The translations under genes and the position numbers were made by a program. Positions 15,782 to 23,391 of a stretch of 32,614 nucleotides of DNA are shown here, piece after piece. The number at the start of each line of letters is the position of its first letter. Within the stretch, counting starts at the first letter, position 1. The stretch comes from CAZTAR01 sp043813895 (GTDB taxonomy: Bacteria; Planctomycetota; Phycisphaerae; UBA1845; UTPLA1). Location: assembly GCA_043813895.1 (NCBI GenBank), contig JBDRKQ010000013.1:1-32614 (forward strand), given 5' to 3'. Under the pieces are notes generated by a model. The model made no database searches, was not told where the DNA came from, and saw only the letters and a list, made by a program, of their open reading frames with translations.

Positions 15782-17422
15782 TCAATAATCGACGCCGACA
15801 TCGTTCCACCGAGGTCGGTAGACAACCATTGTGGGACCACCGCAAACAACGTTGAAATCCAGCGGGAACTCCTTGACCACCTGAAGCATATCAGTGCGCT
15901 TGCTGAGATCTTCGTACCACGTTGGAAAGATGATGACGTAGGCGGGATCGCGCTGCTGCAGGTATCCGAGCAGACCACCATTGGCGATAAGGTGCTCGAC
16001 GACGTCAGGCTCCACGAGCCCGACGGTGTCCAGTATCCGGCGCTGGCCGACGAAAGCGATGGCGCCGATGTCGTTGGTGGCGATGAGTTGGTCTTCGGTC
16101 GTGTTCTCGCGGACCCAGTGTCCGATCGGGACTTGCATGGAGTTGATGTTCGAGACGGAGATGGCGGCGATCGCCCCCATCACGAGCGTACAGAGGCCGG
16201 CCCAGACGAAGGTCCGCCTCATTTGCACGCGCAGGGGGACGCCTTTCCATGACCACCAAGGGCGGTTCAGGAGGACTCCGGTAAGAGGAATCGCCCCGAT
16301 GATTACGACGATCGCGAGCGGCGTGATGAGTGCGTAGTATCGCTGCTGCTGAAACCACATGCCGCCCAGCGAATCGACGAACCCGCGGAGATACGGATAC
16401 CCGATGAGCGAGAGCAGGGCGAATCGCCAGCCGGAGGCAAGTGGCCCGTCGCATCGCCACAACGCACCCAGCGCCTCGCGGATTCCAAAGCCGACCGGGG
16501 CGCAGTTGATGCCAATGCCGACGCCGGCGAGGACCAGCCCCATGAACGGCCAGATGGTCAGCGCCAGCAGGAGATGAAGCAAGTGCCCACGCCTCAGCGC
16601 GGCGGGCACGCTGTCTAGCCATTCGGGCCTGGCGATGCCGGGCGCCACGAACTTGGCGGCAAACGTACTCGGCAAGAGGTGGTGATCCTGATGCCAGTGA
16701 TAGGCCACATAAAGCAGCACGACGACAGCCCAAACAGCAACGTGCGGCAATGCTCCCAAGAGGAATGGACCGGGTCGTCGGGAACCCTGACGGTAGAGTG
16801 CCACCCATCTTTCGAAGATCACTACGGGAAGCAGTACCATGAACTCGGGCCGCAGCCAGATGCCCGCCGCCAGTAACCCTGACGCCAGGATGCGACGCCC
16901 GGGTGATCCGTAGCACCATAGGGCGATCATAAAGAGCAGACTGTAGGCGGCGGCCTCCATGCCGGAGTAGGCCTGGACGACCGTCGGCGTCATGATGACG
17001 GTGAGGAGGCCGGCCCACCTGGCAAGATCACCGCGACCCGTCCACGAGCGAATGATGCCGTAGGCCACAAGCGTCGTGCCGAAACTGCAAACGGAGCCAA
17101 GGACATACGCGGCGACATACCAATCACGCACGAGCCAATGGACCGCGGCGAGCACCATCGGATAAAGAGGCGCCGTAGAACCGCTGCTTGGCACGCCGGG
17201 ATTGAACGCCATCTGCCCGTCGTTAAGGAGGTTCCTCGCAAACTGGAGGTGGATGAAGGCATCATCGAGGGGGAACCCGCGCCCGCCGCAAAAGAGGGCG
17301 ACGACAAGCCAGTAGGCCAGACTGAGACCGGTGAACAGGCCCGCCATCGTGACGATGTCGCGCGCAACCTCGCTCCGTATCCGCGTGCTTCGCGCCTGGG
17401 ATTCGAAGATCGCCTCAGCCAT
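15782..17422 (-). CDS. Multi-pass membrane protein, GT-C glycosyltransferase-like
   Basis: The 546-residue product has about ten hydrophobic segments and, at the start of the first long extracytoplasmic loop, GGRGFPLDDAFIHLQFARNL with adjacent Asp53-Asp54. Such an acidic pair at that place is the mark of GT-C glycosyltransferases, which move sugars from lipid-phosphate carriers. The C-terminal soluble part, from about residue 435 (HWVRENTTEDQLIATNDIGA), resembles the end domain of the same group. Substrate and carrier cannot be read. ATG 17422 has a close AGGG site. It lies alone, with 98 bases to the upstream PhnD-type gene. Confidence 0.78.
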   Translation of the reverse strand: MAEAIFESQARSTRIRSEVARDIVTMAGLFTGLSLAYWLVVALFCGGRGFPLDDAFIHLQFARNLLNDGQMAFNPGVPSSGSTAPLYPMVLAAVHWLVRDWYVAAYVLGSVCSFGTTLVAYGIIRSWTGRGDLARWAGLLTVIMTPTVVQAYSGMEAAAYSLLFMIALWCYGSPGRRILASGLLAAGIWLRPEFMVLLPVVIFERWVALYRQGSRRPGPFLLGALPHVAVWAVVVLLYVAYHWHQDHHLLPSTFAAKFVAPGIARPEWLDSVPAALRRGHLLHLLLALTIWPFMGLVLAGVGIGINCAPVGFGIREALGALWRCDGPLASGWRFALLSLIGYPYLRGFVDSLGGMWFQQQRYYALITPLAIVVIIGAIPLTGVLLNRPWWSWKGVPLRVQMRRTFVWAGLCTLVMGAIAAISVSNINSMQVPIGHWVRENTTEDQLIATNDIGAIAFVGQRRILDTVGLVEPDVVEHLIANGGLLGYLQQRDPAYVIIFPTWYEDLSKRTDMLQVVKEFPLDFNVVCGGPTMVVYRPRWNDVGVDY

Positions 17423-17520
17423 GGCGCCCTATCATGCGAGGTTGAGCGACCGGTGCTCTTGCGAACAGAGTACGGGGAGCGACGCGATCTCGAGGCCATT
17501 CGGAGACCGGCAGATTCCGC

Positions 17521-18435
17521 TTACCCTCCAGGCTTGGATACGAAGCTGCGAACGGCATCGTAGGCCGACTTGTCCGGAGGTGCGAAGCCGGTAACGCCGA
17601 GCTGCTCGCATACCTTCTGCTTGTCCTTGGCGTGATTGATCAGGAAGTCCTTGAGCTTGTTGACATCGGTGGGATCCGCCGCCGGACCGGCCACAAAGAC
17701 GATTCCCGGAACCTCGACGGTCTCACCGACGATCTCGAATTGATCCCTGGACGGCCCGGTGATGACGTTCCCGCCGGTCTCCGGCATCCCGTTGTACGTG
17801 ATCTCATCGAGAACGCCCGCATTGACCGTGAGGTCCGTGATGATCACCTTGGGCACGTCATTCTTGAGATAGAGCCTGCCGTCAAACGCCAGTGGCGGCG
17901 GCACGAGTTCGGGTAGCAGCTTCTTGACCGGAACGCCGGCTTCTTCCAACGCCCGTTGTGCGGCAAGATCGGTGAGGATGTCTCCGTGCGTCCCAAAGGC
18001 AAACCGCTTCCCAGCGCAGTCGGCAATCGATTTGACGTGGGACTTCGCCTTAACAACGAAGAGCGCTTTCGACGCAGGCTTGCCCAGGGAGTTCAAGCCC
18101 GTGGCCAACAACGTCAGCTTCTCCGGGTTTTCTACAGCAGCGTACTCGCCGGCCGACATGATGGCGTACGCGATGCCCCCCTGTTCCAGTTGTTGGCCGA
18201 GCGCCACACCGTTGGGCTGGGCGCTGAACCGGACTTGCCCGCCGAAGCACTCCTCGAGCGCCGGGTGAAGCGCGCGAAACTCCGCGGGCAGTCCGATGTA
18301 AATGGCCTTGGTCGAACCGATTTGAACGATCCGACCACCGGATGAAGTCCCGACACCGGGCTGACATCCCGCAGCCGACACGATCAGGGCCGAACACAGA
18401 CCCAAAACAGTGAATCCGCCATACCTGCGAGCCAT
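17521..18435 (-). CDS. PhnD-type phosphate/phosphonate ABC substrate-binding lipoprotein
   Basis: ATG 18435 has GGGAGG 7 bases upstream and is followed by a lipoprotein signal with lipobox SAAGC (Cys24). The frame is open further upstream but that part is not coding-like. The mature protein (304 residues in all) follows the PhnD/type 2 periplasmic binding fold. It has IGSTKAIYIG, then a lobe with IAYAIMSAGEYAAVEN and a hinge region with GKRFAFGTHGDILTDLAAQR. That last motif corresponds to the conserved GSxSGxL ligand loop of the family. Neither an ABC permease nor an ATPase gene is nearby, so it is an orphan binding protein; ligand unknown. Confidence 0.85.
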   Translation of the reverse strand: MARRYGGFTVLGLCSALIVSAAGCQPGVGTSSGGRIVQIGSTKAIYIGLPAEFRALHPALEECFGGQVRFSAQPNGVALGQQLEQGGIAYAIMSAGEYAAVENPEKLTLLATGLNSLGKPASKALFVVKAKSHVKSIADCAGKRFAFGTHGDILTDLAAQRALEEAGVPVKKLLPELVPPPLAFDGRLYLKNDVPKVIITDLTVNAGVLDEITYNGMPETGGNVITGPSRDQFEIVGETVEVPGIVFVAGPAADPTDVNKLKDFLINHAKDKQKVCEQLGVTGFAPPDKSAYDAVRSFVSKPGG

Positions 18436-18784
18436 TGGAACACCTCCCTGAACGTGGCCTACATCCGCGCGTGACAAGACGGCCGCAGAGTATATCGGCA
18501 TCCTGTTCGGTTTCACAAGGAAGCCCGGCCCGGGCGCCCCGTCCAGCAGGGCGACGCAGGGTGAATGGCGACCAGGCCCGAGAGCCACCGGCCTTGGCCG
18601 AGGGGGGTGTTCCCGCCTGCCGCAAGGCATCCCTCAAGCCGATGCCGAGAAGGGATTCTCGGCAGAGCATGTGCTGAGAAGGGATTCTCGGCAGAGCATA
18701 TGGGCTGTTGCGCCTTCGGACGGCCGCGCGGACCGAAGTCCGCGGCTCCTCGATTGCGCAGCAGGCCGGATTGAGAATCCCAAA
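18436..18784. repeat. Repeat-rich spacer
   Basis: No gene is seen. Two copies of a 29-base unit at 18644-18701 each contain the hairpin (GCCGAGAA-GGGA-TTCTCGGC in the first). A third relative lies at 24763-24782. The shared block 18632-18663 equals 24751-24782 at 30 of 32 bases. A CGCGGAC-cgaa-GTCCGCG hairpin lies at 18727-18744. Confidence 0.65.
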
Positions 18785-19720
18785 TCAGCGGGCAGGGAAG
18801 TGGACGGTGTTGTCGTCGCTGTCAGTGACAAGCCAGACCACCTGATTCCGGTTAACGCTGGTCGCATCTGCGGACCGGTCCAGGATGGTGATGACGATGG
18901 TCGCGCCGACCGGGTACTGGAACGCCTGGGCGACAGTGTTCAAGGTCTTGTCCAGCCGCCATTCCGGTGCCGAGCCAAAACCGGCGTTGCAGATTGAGCC
19001 CTGGATACGAGATGCATCGACCGACTTGCCGACCGGGATGTCGTCTGCCGTGGAATAGACGAAACCTCGCTGTGAGCAGAGGTCGCCGAGCACTGCCCCA
19101 CCGGTACAGATGAAGTTGCTGTCCTCGTTGCCGAAGATGATCAGTTCCGGAAGCGGAATGAGCGTCCCGCCGGAATCCCGACGCCGGAGAGTCAGCGTGG
19201 GAAAATCGGCGTCGGTCTCCTCGTCGTAGGGATCAAGACGCCCCGCCGCGCCCTGATTGATGCCGAACTGCATCGTGAGGATCTGCGAGCCGCCGAGCGT
19301 GATCGTGTCACAGCCGATCGTGATGCTATTCCCGGCGCCGACCTGGCTGTAGCCGGCATTGATGTAATCCTGTAACTCGTCGTCGCACACAAAACCGCCG
19401 GCCCCTGCGGAAACCACGAAGGTCATCGAGAACTGGACATACTGTGCTGATTCGTTCTCAAGCGTGACGGAGATGCCCCACTGCTCCGGACTCTCCTCGG
19501 GCAGATCGCACACAGAAGCGAGAACTTCGTCGGCCGTGGGGTCCGTCGCGTCCGAATCCGGAAAGCTCCCACTCTGAAGCGTCGTAAGTTGGGTGTCGGT
19601 CAGGAACCGGGCGGTCAGAAACGGGCTGGCGTTGCCGCACCCGATGACAATGACCACCACGACGGCGACCAACGAAACGGCACCTACTGGACTCACGGCT
19701 TGACGTATGCGGGAATACAT
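18785..19720 (-). CDS. Hypothetical secreted lipoprotein
   Basis: The 311-residue product starts at ATG 19720, 8 bases after AGGAG; ATG 19726 is too near that site. The signal ends in lipobox VIVIGC (Cys27). The mature part contains five or six further cysteines (CDLPEES, FVCDDEL, GCDTITLG, FICTGG, LCSQRG, ICNAGFG), likely in disulfides. Acidic spacing is also seen (FPDSDATDPTADEVL). Segments such as WGISVTLENESAQYVQFSMT suggest a beta-rich extracellular fold. I do not recognise the family. It is transcribed away from the PilZ gene. Confidence 0.78.
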   Translation of the reverse strand: MYSRIRQAVSPVGAVSLVAVVVVIVIGCGNASPFLTARFLTDTQLTTLQSGSFPDSDATDPTADEVLASVCDLPEESPEQWGISVTLENESAQYVQFSMTFVVSAGAGGFVCDDELQDYINAGYSQVGAGNSITIGCDTITLGGSQILTMQFGINQGAAGRLDPYDEETDADFPTLTLRRRDSGGTLIPLPELIIFGNEDSNFICTGGAVLGDLCSQRGFVYSTADDIPVGKSVDASRIQGSICNAGFGSAPEWRLDKTLNTVAQAFQYPVGATIVITILDRSADATSVNRNQVVWLVTDSDDNTVHFPAR

Positions 19721-20316
19721 CACCATATCTCCTGACGGCTTGTTTGAAGTCCCCGGATTGCGCGGGCGCGGGGTGTCACGAACTCTGTGTGGAACAATTC
19801 CCCAGTCGCCCAAAAACCCCGGTGTGTCCGTCGCGGCGACGGGCAGACCGGGCAGGCAGGTTGGCCGGGCTCCTCCCCAGTGGATCTCAACCCTGACCGC
19901 TTGCTACAGGATTGTACCTCTTCCAGGTGTGTTAAGCAACGGCTCCGTTTCGCCAAACCAGGGCGTATCAGGCGACTCCAACGGTATCGGGCGTTTCGAT
20001 CACAGTGCCGTCCGGCGGGAGTCACGAGGCGGCGACAGAATGGGGCACCCCGCAGAGACATCATCTCAACGGCCGTCCGCCACTTGAGCCGTGTCGAAAG
20101 CCAGAGCACAGCCTGCGGGGCGTACGCGTCCACCGCCCATCAAGCCGGTACCCGTTCCGCCCGATGAGTGAATGGCCGGTCGGGGAGAGAACGGCGGCCC
20201 TTCCGATAACGCAGGCGGGGTAGCACTCTCTCTACAAAGTAAAAAGGGAAGACGGCAAAAACGGACAGTCCGTTCGCTGATCAAGCGGGCGATCCGCGTC
20301 CCAAGGGGGGAATGCG
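19721..20316. other. Divergent spacer between lipoprotein and PilZ genes
   Basis: This 596-base stretch has open frames in several directions, but none has a ribosome-binding site or a recognisable protein. The only distinct signal is the palindrome AACGGAC-A-GTCCGTT at 20260-20274, 43 bases before the PilZ start, a possible operator. Promoters for both flanking genes must lie here, but no clear -35/-10 pair was found. Confidence 0.45.
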
Positions 20317-20841
20317 ATGACGGCCGGAGAAACCCGGAACTCCAATCTCATGCCGACCGAACTGATCCTCAATGAACTGGATGAGTTCGCGGCACGGTGG
20401 GACGAGATGGCGCGCGCCGAGAACGGAGAGGACTGCAAACGCTCCAGACACCGACGCCGGTTCAGGACCGTATGTGACCTCTGGTTCTACGAGCATGGCG
20501 GGCGGACCATTCGTAAGGCCACGGCACAGACGCGCAACCTGTCTGAGACCGGTCTCGGCTTGCTCGCGAAGTGTGCGATTCTGGCAGGCGTGCCGGTCGA
20601 GGTTTGCATCGCGCCGCCGGGCCGGCCGCCGACCTATCTCGCCGGCATCGTCGCCTTCTGCCGCTATGCGCAAAGTGCTTATCACGAGATCGGCGTCGTG
20701 CTCAAGGCTCGTCAGATGGCGCCCGTGTTCGCAGAGGATCCCGCACGGGCAGCCTCGTTGGTGCCGTGGTTACGCGAGGCTCTGCGGACACTGTCGCACG
20801 CGAGCCGAACAGGCAGGGTGATCAAAACCCAGATCGCGTAA
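20317..20841 (+). CDS. PilZ domain protein
   Basis: PilZ domains bind cyclic di-GMP and often control motility or surface polymers. The 174-residue protein has the two binding motifs in order: the arginine-rich RHRRRFR at 44-50 and NLSETGLG (D/NxSxxG type) at 74-81. The PilZ barrel continues to about residue 130 (IVAFCRYAQSAYHEIGVVL). The first 40 residues are helical, the last 35 likely also. The start has a GGGG-rich site 6 bases upstream. It lies some 6 kb from the flagellar genes, so a motility role is only suggested. Confidence 0.88.
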   Translation: MTAGETRNSNLMPTELILNELDEFAARWDEMARAENGEDCKRSRHRRRFRTVCDLWFYEHGGRTIRKATAQTRNLSETGLGLLAKCAILAGVPVEVCIAPPGRPPTYLAGIVAFCRYAQSAYHEIGVVLKARQMAPVFAEDPARAASLVPWLREALRTLSHASRTGRVIKTQIA

Positions 20842-20847
20842 GGACTC

Positions 20848-20958
20848 GCGCATGAATAAGTTGCACGTTTCATATGGGTGGTGCGGGCATCTTGCCCGTG
20901 CAGCTACGGGCGGGAGGCCCGTACCACCCTTCGGCATTCGTTCAGCTTATTCACGCGC
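20848..20958. repeat. 111-base element with 20-bp terminal inverted repeats and nested hairpins
   Basis: The arms GCGCATGAATAAGTTGCACG and (reverse complement of the right end) GCGCGTGAATAAGCTGAACG agree at 17 of 20 bases. Inside, an outer stem GGGTGGT/ACCACCC encloses two hairpins (CGGGCA-tct-TGCCCG and ACGGGC-loop-GCCCGT), a cloverleaf-like fold. The element begins 7 bases after the PilZ stop. It could be a small non-autonomous mobile repeat that also ends transcription. Confidence 0.65.
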
Positions 20959-21074
20959 ACGCCCTGAGGCTGCTCGCACTCGATCGAACTCTTCGATTGA
21001 CAACCCGGCCGGTGTGGGAAGGCTTGTTTCCTTGCCCAAGAGCCCCAGAGCTTGCTCGGGGGATACGCACGGGC

Positions 21075-21101
21075 GCCACTGGCGGCTTGCCCGCCAGTGG
21101 C
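21075..21101. repeat. Perfect 11-bp hairpin
   Basis: GCCACTGGCGG and CCGCCAGTGGC flank the loop CTTGC. It lies 31 bases after the rhomboid gene's stop on the minus strand and could end that transcript, though no T-run follows. Related ACTGGC-type palindromes occur at 24689-24708 and 29354-29372. Confidence 0.6.
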
Positions 21102-21131
21102 ACACCCTGTCCTGCGGTTCCGCAATCCCGC

Positions 21132-22016
21132 TCAAGTGCCGTAGTGTCGATCGGACTCGCGCTGCCGCTGGCTGGCTTCGGCCAGCTTCCGCTTCTCCGC
21201 GCGAGAGAGGCTGTTAACGCCTTGTTCGTTGACCTTCTGAAGAATCCGGTCCACTTCCTGGTTAAGGGCGTGTAGCCTGCGTTGCTTCGCCTCGAACGCG
21301 CCACGCGCCCGATTCCGCCGCCAGCGGTCCATCGTGCCGGAGAAGTTCCGCCCGCGGTATCCCCAGAAGATACCAAAGGCTAAACCGGCGAGGTGACAGG
21401 CATCACCGCCGGCATTGCCCCCGGCGCCCCCGATGTTCATCGCATACAGCACCACCAGGATCAAGGCGGCGAGCCTGATCGGCACAGGGAAGAAGACCAT
21501 GATGATCTGGATGCGTGGGAACAGCACCGCGCACGCGCCCAGCAACGCAAGGACGCCACCGGAAGCGCCGACGAGGATGCCGTGCGGGTCCAGCCAGCCG
21601 ACTGACGTAAGTACGAAGTACAGGATGACGCCGACAAAGCCACCGATCGTGTAGAAGACGAAGAAGCGCCTCGGCCCCCATTGTCGCTCCAGGCTCATCC
21701 CGAGAAAATACAAGCCGATCAGGTTGAATAGGATGTGGAAAACGCTGCTCTGATCGTGCAAATACGTGAACGTGAAGAGGCGCCAGACTTGCCCCTGCTG
21801 CACAAGCTCAGTCTCCATGGCCAGCAACCCGTACACGGGGCTTCCAAACCCGCCGGTGATCATACAGAGCAAGTACATGATGATGTTGGCGATTGCGATC
21901 CATTTAACGGCCTTACCCGGCGAGGGCAGCCCGCCGAACCACGACCGTAAGCCGCCGCCCGCCGGCGCCGTGCCGTAGCCTTCTCCTCCGGAGTATCCTC
22001 TGTCCTGCCAACTCAT
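21132..22016 (-). CDS. Rhomboid-family intramembrane serine protease
   Basis: Rhomboids cut transmembrane helices inside the membrane. The 294-residue protein has six hydrophobic segments. The histidine-bearing VFHILFNLIGLYFLG lies at 92-106, GASGGV with the catalytic Ser152 follows, and HLAGLAFGIFWG with the partner His208 closes the core. Both catalytic residues are present, so it should be active. The C-terminal 65 residues (LHALNQEVDRILQKVNEQGV, then LSRAEKRKLAEAS) form a soluble helical tail common to many bacterial rhomboids. ATG 22016 has GAGGA 8 bases upstream and overlaps the stop of the nudix gene (ATGA), so the two are co-translated. Confidence 0.93.
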   Translation of the reverse strand: MSWQDRGYSGGEGYGTAPAGGGLRSWFGGLPSPGKAVKWIAIANIIMYLLCMITGGFGSPVYGLLAMETELVQQGQVWRLFTFTYLHDQSSVFHILFNLIGLYFLGMSLERQWGPRRFFVFYTIGGFVGVILYFVLTSVGWLDPHGILVGASGGVLALLGACAVLFPRIQIIMVFFPVPIRLAALILVVLYAMNIGGAGGNAGGDACHLAGLAFGIFWGYRGRNFSGTMDRWRRNRARGAFEAKQRRLHALNQEVDRILQKVNEQGVNSLSRAEKRKLAEASQRQRESDRHYGT

Positions 22017-22534
22017 GCGGGCTTCCTCTGCGTCATTTCCCAGAACAGTAGTGTGACCATGGTCTTGGCGTCAACGATCGTGCCGTCGCGGACCATCGCG
22101 AGTGCCTCGTCGCGCTGCTTGATCTCGACCCGAATCCGCTCCGTCGGATCGAGCTGCTGCCGGGTCGGCGTCAGGTCCGTCGCCACGAATGCGTGAAGCA
22201 GCTCCGTACACATGCCAGGCGTGCTGTAGAACTCGCAGAGCGGGCGAATGTCGCCCGCCCGATAGCCCGCTTCCTCTTCGAGTTCGCGGGCCGCCGCGGC
22301 ACTCGCCGTTTCGCCGGGCACGTCCAGAGTCCCCGCCGGCAACTCCCAAAGCTCCCGGTCCAGGGCGTGCCGGTAGTTCCGGATCAGGACGATCTGCTCG
22401 CCGCCCGCCAGAAGCGGCAGGATCACCACCGCCCCGGGGTGAACGACGATCGTGTAGTCGCGATCCACGCCGCCGGACATCGGCACAGCCTTGCGGACGA
22501 CCTCGAACTTCCGACATTTGATGAGCAATTCCAT
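22013..22534 (-). CDS. Nudix hydrolase, ADP-ribose pyrophosphatase type
   Basis: The 173-residue protein has the nudix box at 68-90 (GTLDVPGETASAAAARELEE, then EAGY), with the metal-binding glutamates in place. The spacing before the first glutamate is one residue longer than the textbook form, as in some ADP-ribose pyrophosphatases. IRNYRHALDRELWELPAG just before it is the typical ADP-ribose/nucleotide-sugar diphosphatase sequence. ATG 22534 is chosen because GAGG lies 9 bases upstream and the family starts there; the open frame to 22807 is made of repeats. It overlaps the rhomboid start by four bases. Confidence 0.92.
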   Translation of the reverse strand: MELLIKCRKFEVVRKAVPMSGGVDRDYTIVVHPGAVVILPLLAGGEQIVLIRNYRHALDRELWELPAGTLDVPGETASAAAARELEEEAGYRAGDIRPLCEFYSTPGMCTELLHAFVATDLTPTRQQLDPTERIRVEIKQRDEALAMVRDGTIVDAKTMVTLLFWEMTQRKPA

Positions 22535-22568
22535 GGCTTTCGGCCTCGTGGGATTGTATATCGGTCCA

Positions 22569-22574
22569 ATTATA
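22569..22574 (-). promoter_or_regulatory. Possible -10 element for the nudix-rhomboid operon
   Basis: The minus strand reads TATAAT 35 bases before the nudix ATG, in an AT-rich patch that is rare in this window. No convincing -35 hexamer is seen, so this is a weak call. Confidence 0.35.
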
Positions 22575-22660
22575 GGATCTGCGTAACTTCGGTCCCACTG
22601 CCGCCCAAGTGCCGTGCGGACAGGGGATTCCGGCCTTCTGCCGCAAGAGGATTGTCGTGA

Positions 22661-22709
22661 CGCCCTCCCTCCGCGGCCAACGCCCTCCCTCCGCGGCCAA
22701 CGCCCTCCC
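22661..22709. repeat. 20-base tandem repeat, 2.5 copies
   Basis: CGCCCTCCCTCCGCGGCCAA is present twice without change (22661-22680, 22681-22700) and then for 9 more bases. It lies in the divergent spacer between the nudix and rpmE genes. Confidence 0.85.
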
Positions 22710-22785
22710 CACACCAGCCCGAAGCGAAAGCGAGGGTAAAATCGCTGGTGCTCGCTTGCGCGAGAATCCGTCCTCACGACCGCTG

Positions 22786-22937
22786 GTGCGAGAATCCCTT
22801 CTCGCACCCAGTGCGGATGCTAAATGTCCGGCACTGGTAAGGTCTGGGGAGCATCGGCGTCCCACCCGTACGAAATCCTCGTTTTCGACCTATGTGCCGG
22901 CCGGAGGCCGATACTCCCCAATTCAAACTTTACCAGT
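22786..22937. repeat. Hairpin plus 105-base inverted-repeat element upstream of rpmE
   Basis: Bases 22786-22807 form a 9-bp hairpin (GTGCGAGAA-TCCC-TTCTCGCAC). Bases 22833-22858 and 22907-22937 are imperfect inverted arms (ACTGGTAA ... GGGGAG ... ATCGGC) around a 48-base loop. The element ends 25 bases before the rpmE -35 site. Confidence 0.6.
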
Positions 22938-22962
22938 ATCGAATATCCCGAACCACGTGGAG

Positions 22963-22990
22963 TTGCCGCCGCGAGCGATGATGGTATAAT
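22963..22990 (+). promoter_or_regulatory. Sigma-70-type promoter of rpmE
   Basis: TTGCCG (22963-22968) and a consensus TATAAT (22985-22990) are 16 bases apart, 47 bases upstream of the rpmE ATG. Confidence 0.7.
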
Positions 22991-23037
22991 GTTGGGCTCG
23001 GGAAAGCTGGCCCAGATACTCAGAAGAGGTCTTAACG

Positions 23038-23280
23038 ATGAAGAAGGACATCCATCCGAAGTACTTCAAGACAGTGGTAACCTGCGGTTGTGGCGCGACG
23101 ATCGAGACCGGCGGGACGAAGGAGAAGATCTCAGTCGAGATCTGTTCGAGCTGCCATCCCTTCTTCACGGGCACGCAGAAGTTCGTGGATACGGCCGGCC
23201 GTGTCGAGAAGTTCCAGAAGAAGTTCGGCGGCGATTACTTCAAAGCCTCGAAGAAGAAGGCCGACGCGCCGAAATCCTAG
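23038..23280 (+). CDS. rpmE: 50S ribosomal protein L31, zinc-binding form
   Basis: The 80-residue protein reads MKKDIHPKYFKTVVTCGCGA and continues EICSSCHPFFTG and TAGRVEKFQKKFG. Cysteines at 16, 18, 36 and 39 form the zinc site of the C+ type L31. The start has AGAGG 8 bases upstream. The C-terminal tail is short and lysine-rich. prfA follows after a terminator-like hairpin, an order often seen in bacteria. Confidence 0.97.
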   Translation: MKKDIHPKYFKTVVTCGCGATIETGGTKEKISVEICSSCHPFFTGTQKFVDTAGRVEKFQKKFGGDYFKASKKKADAPKS

Positions 23281-23296
23281 CTAGGCGAGAATCAAT

Positions 23297-23347
23297 CACG
23301 CCGCTGCCTCGATCACAACAAAAGGCCGCGGCGTGTTTTCTTTCTTG
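23297..23347 (+). terminator. Intrinsic terminator-like hairpin between rpmE and prfA
   Basis: An 8-bp perfect stem CACGCCGC/GCGGCGTG with a 23-base loop is followed by TTTTCTTTCTT. It would stop or reduce readthrough from rpmE into prfA. Confidence 0.6.
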
Positions 23348-23391
23348 GGTTCTTGTCGCGAACCAACGTCCTTTCGATACGAGGTTGCCCG

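Noticed and set aside
22535..22807. N-terminal extension of the nudix gene
   Set aside because: It reads through the promoter region and the 20-base tandem repeat; the family start has its own ribosome-binding site.
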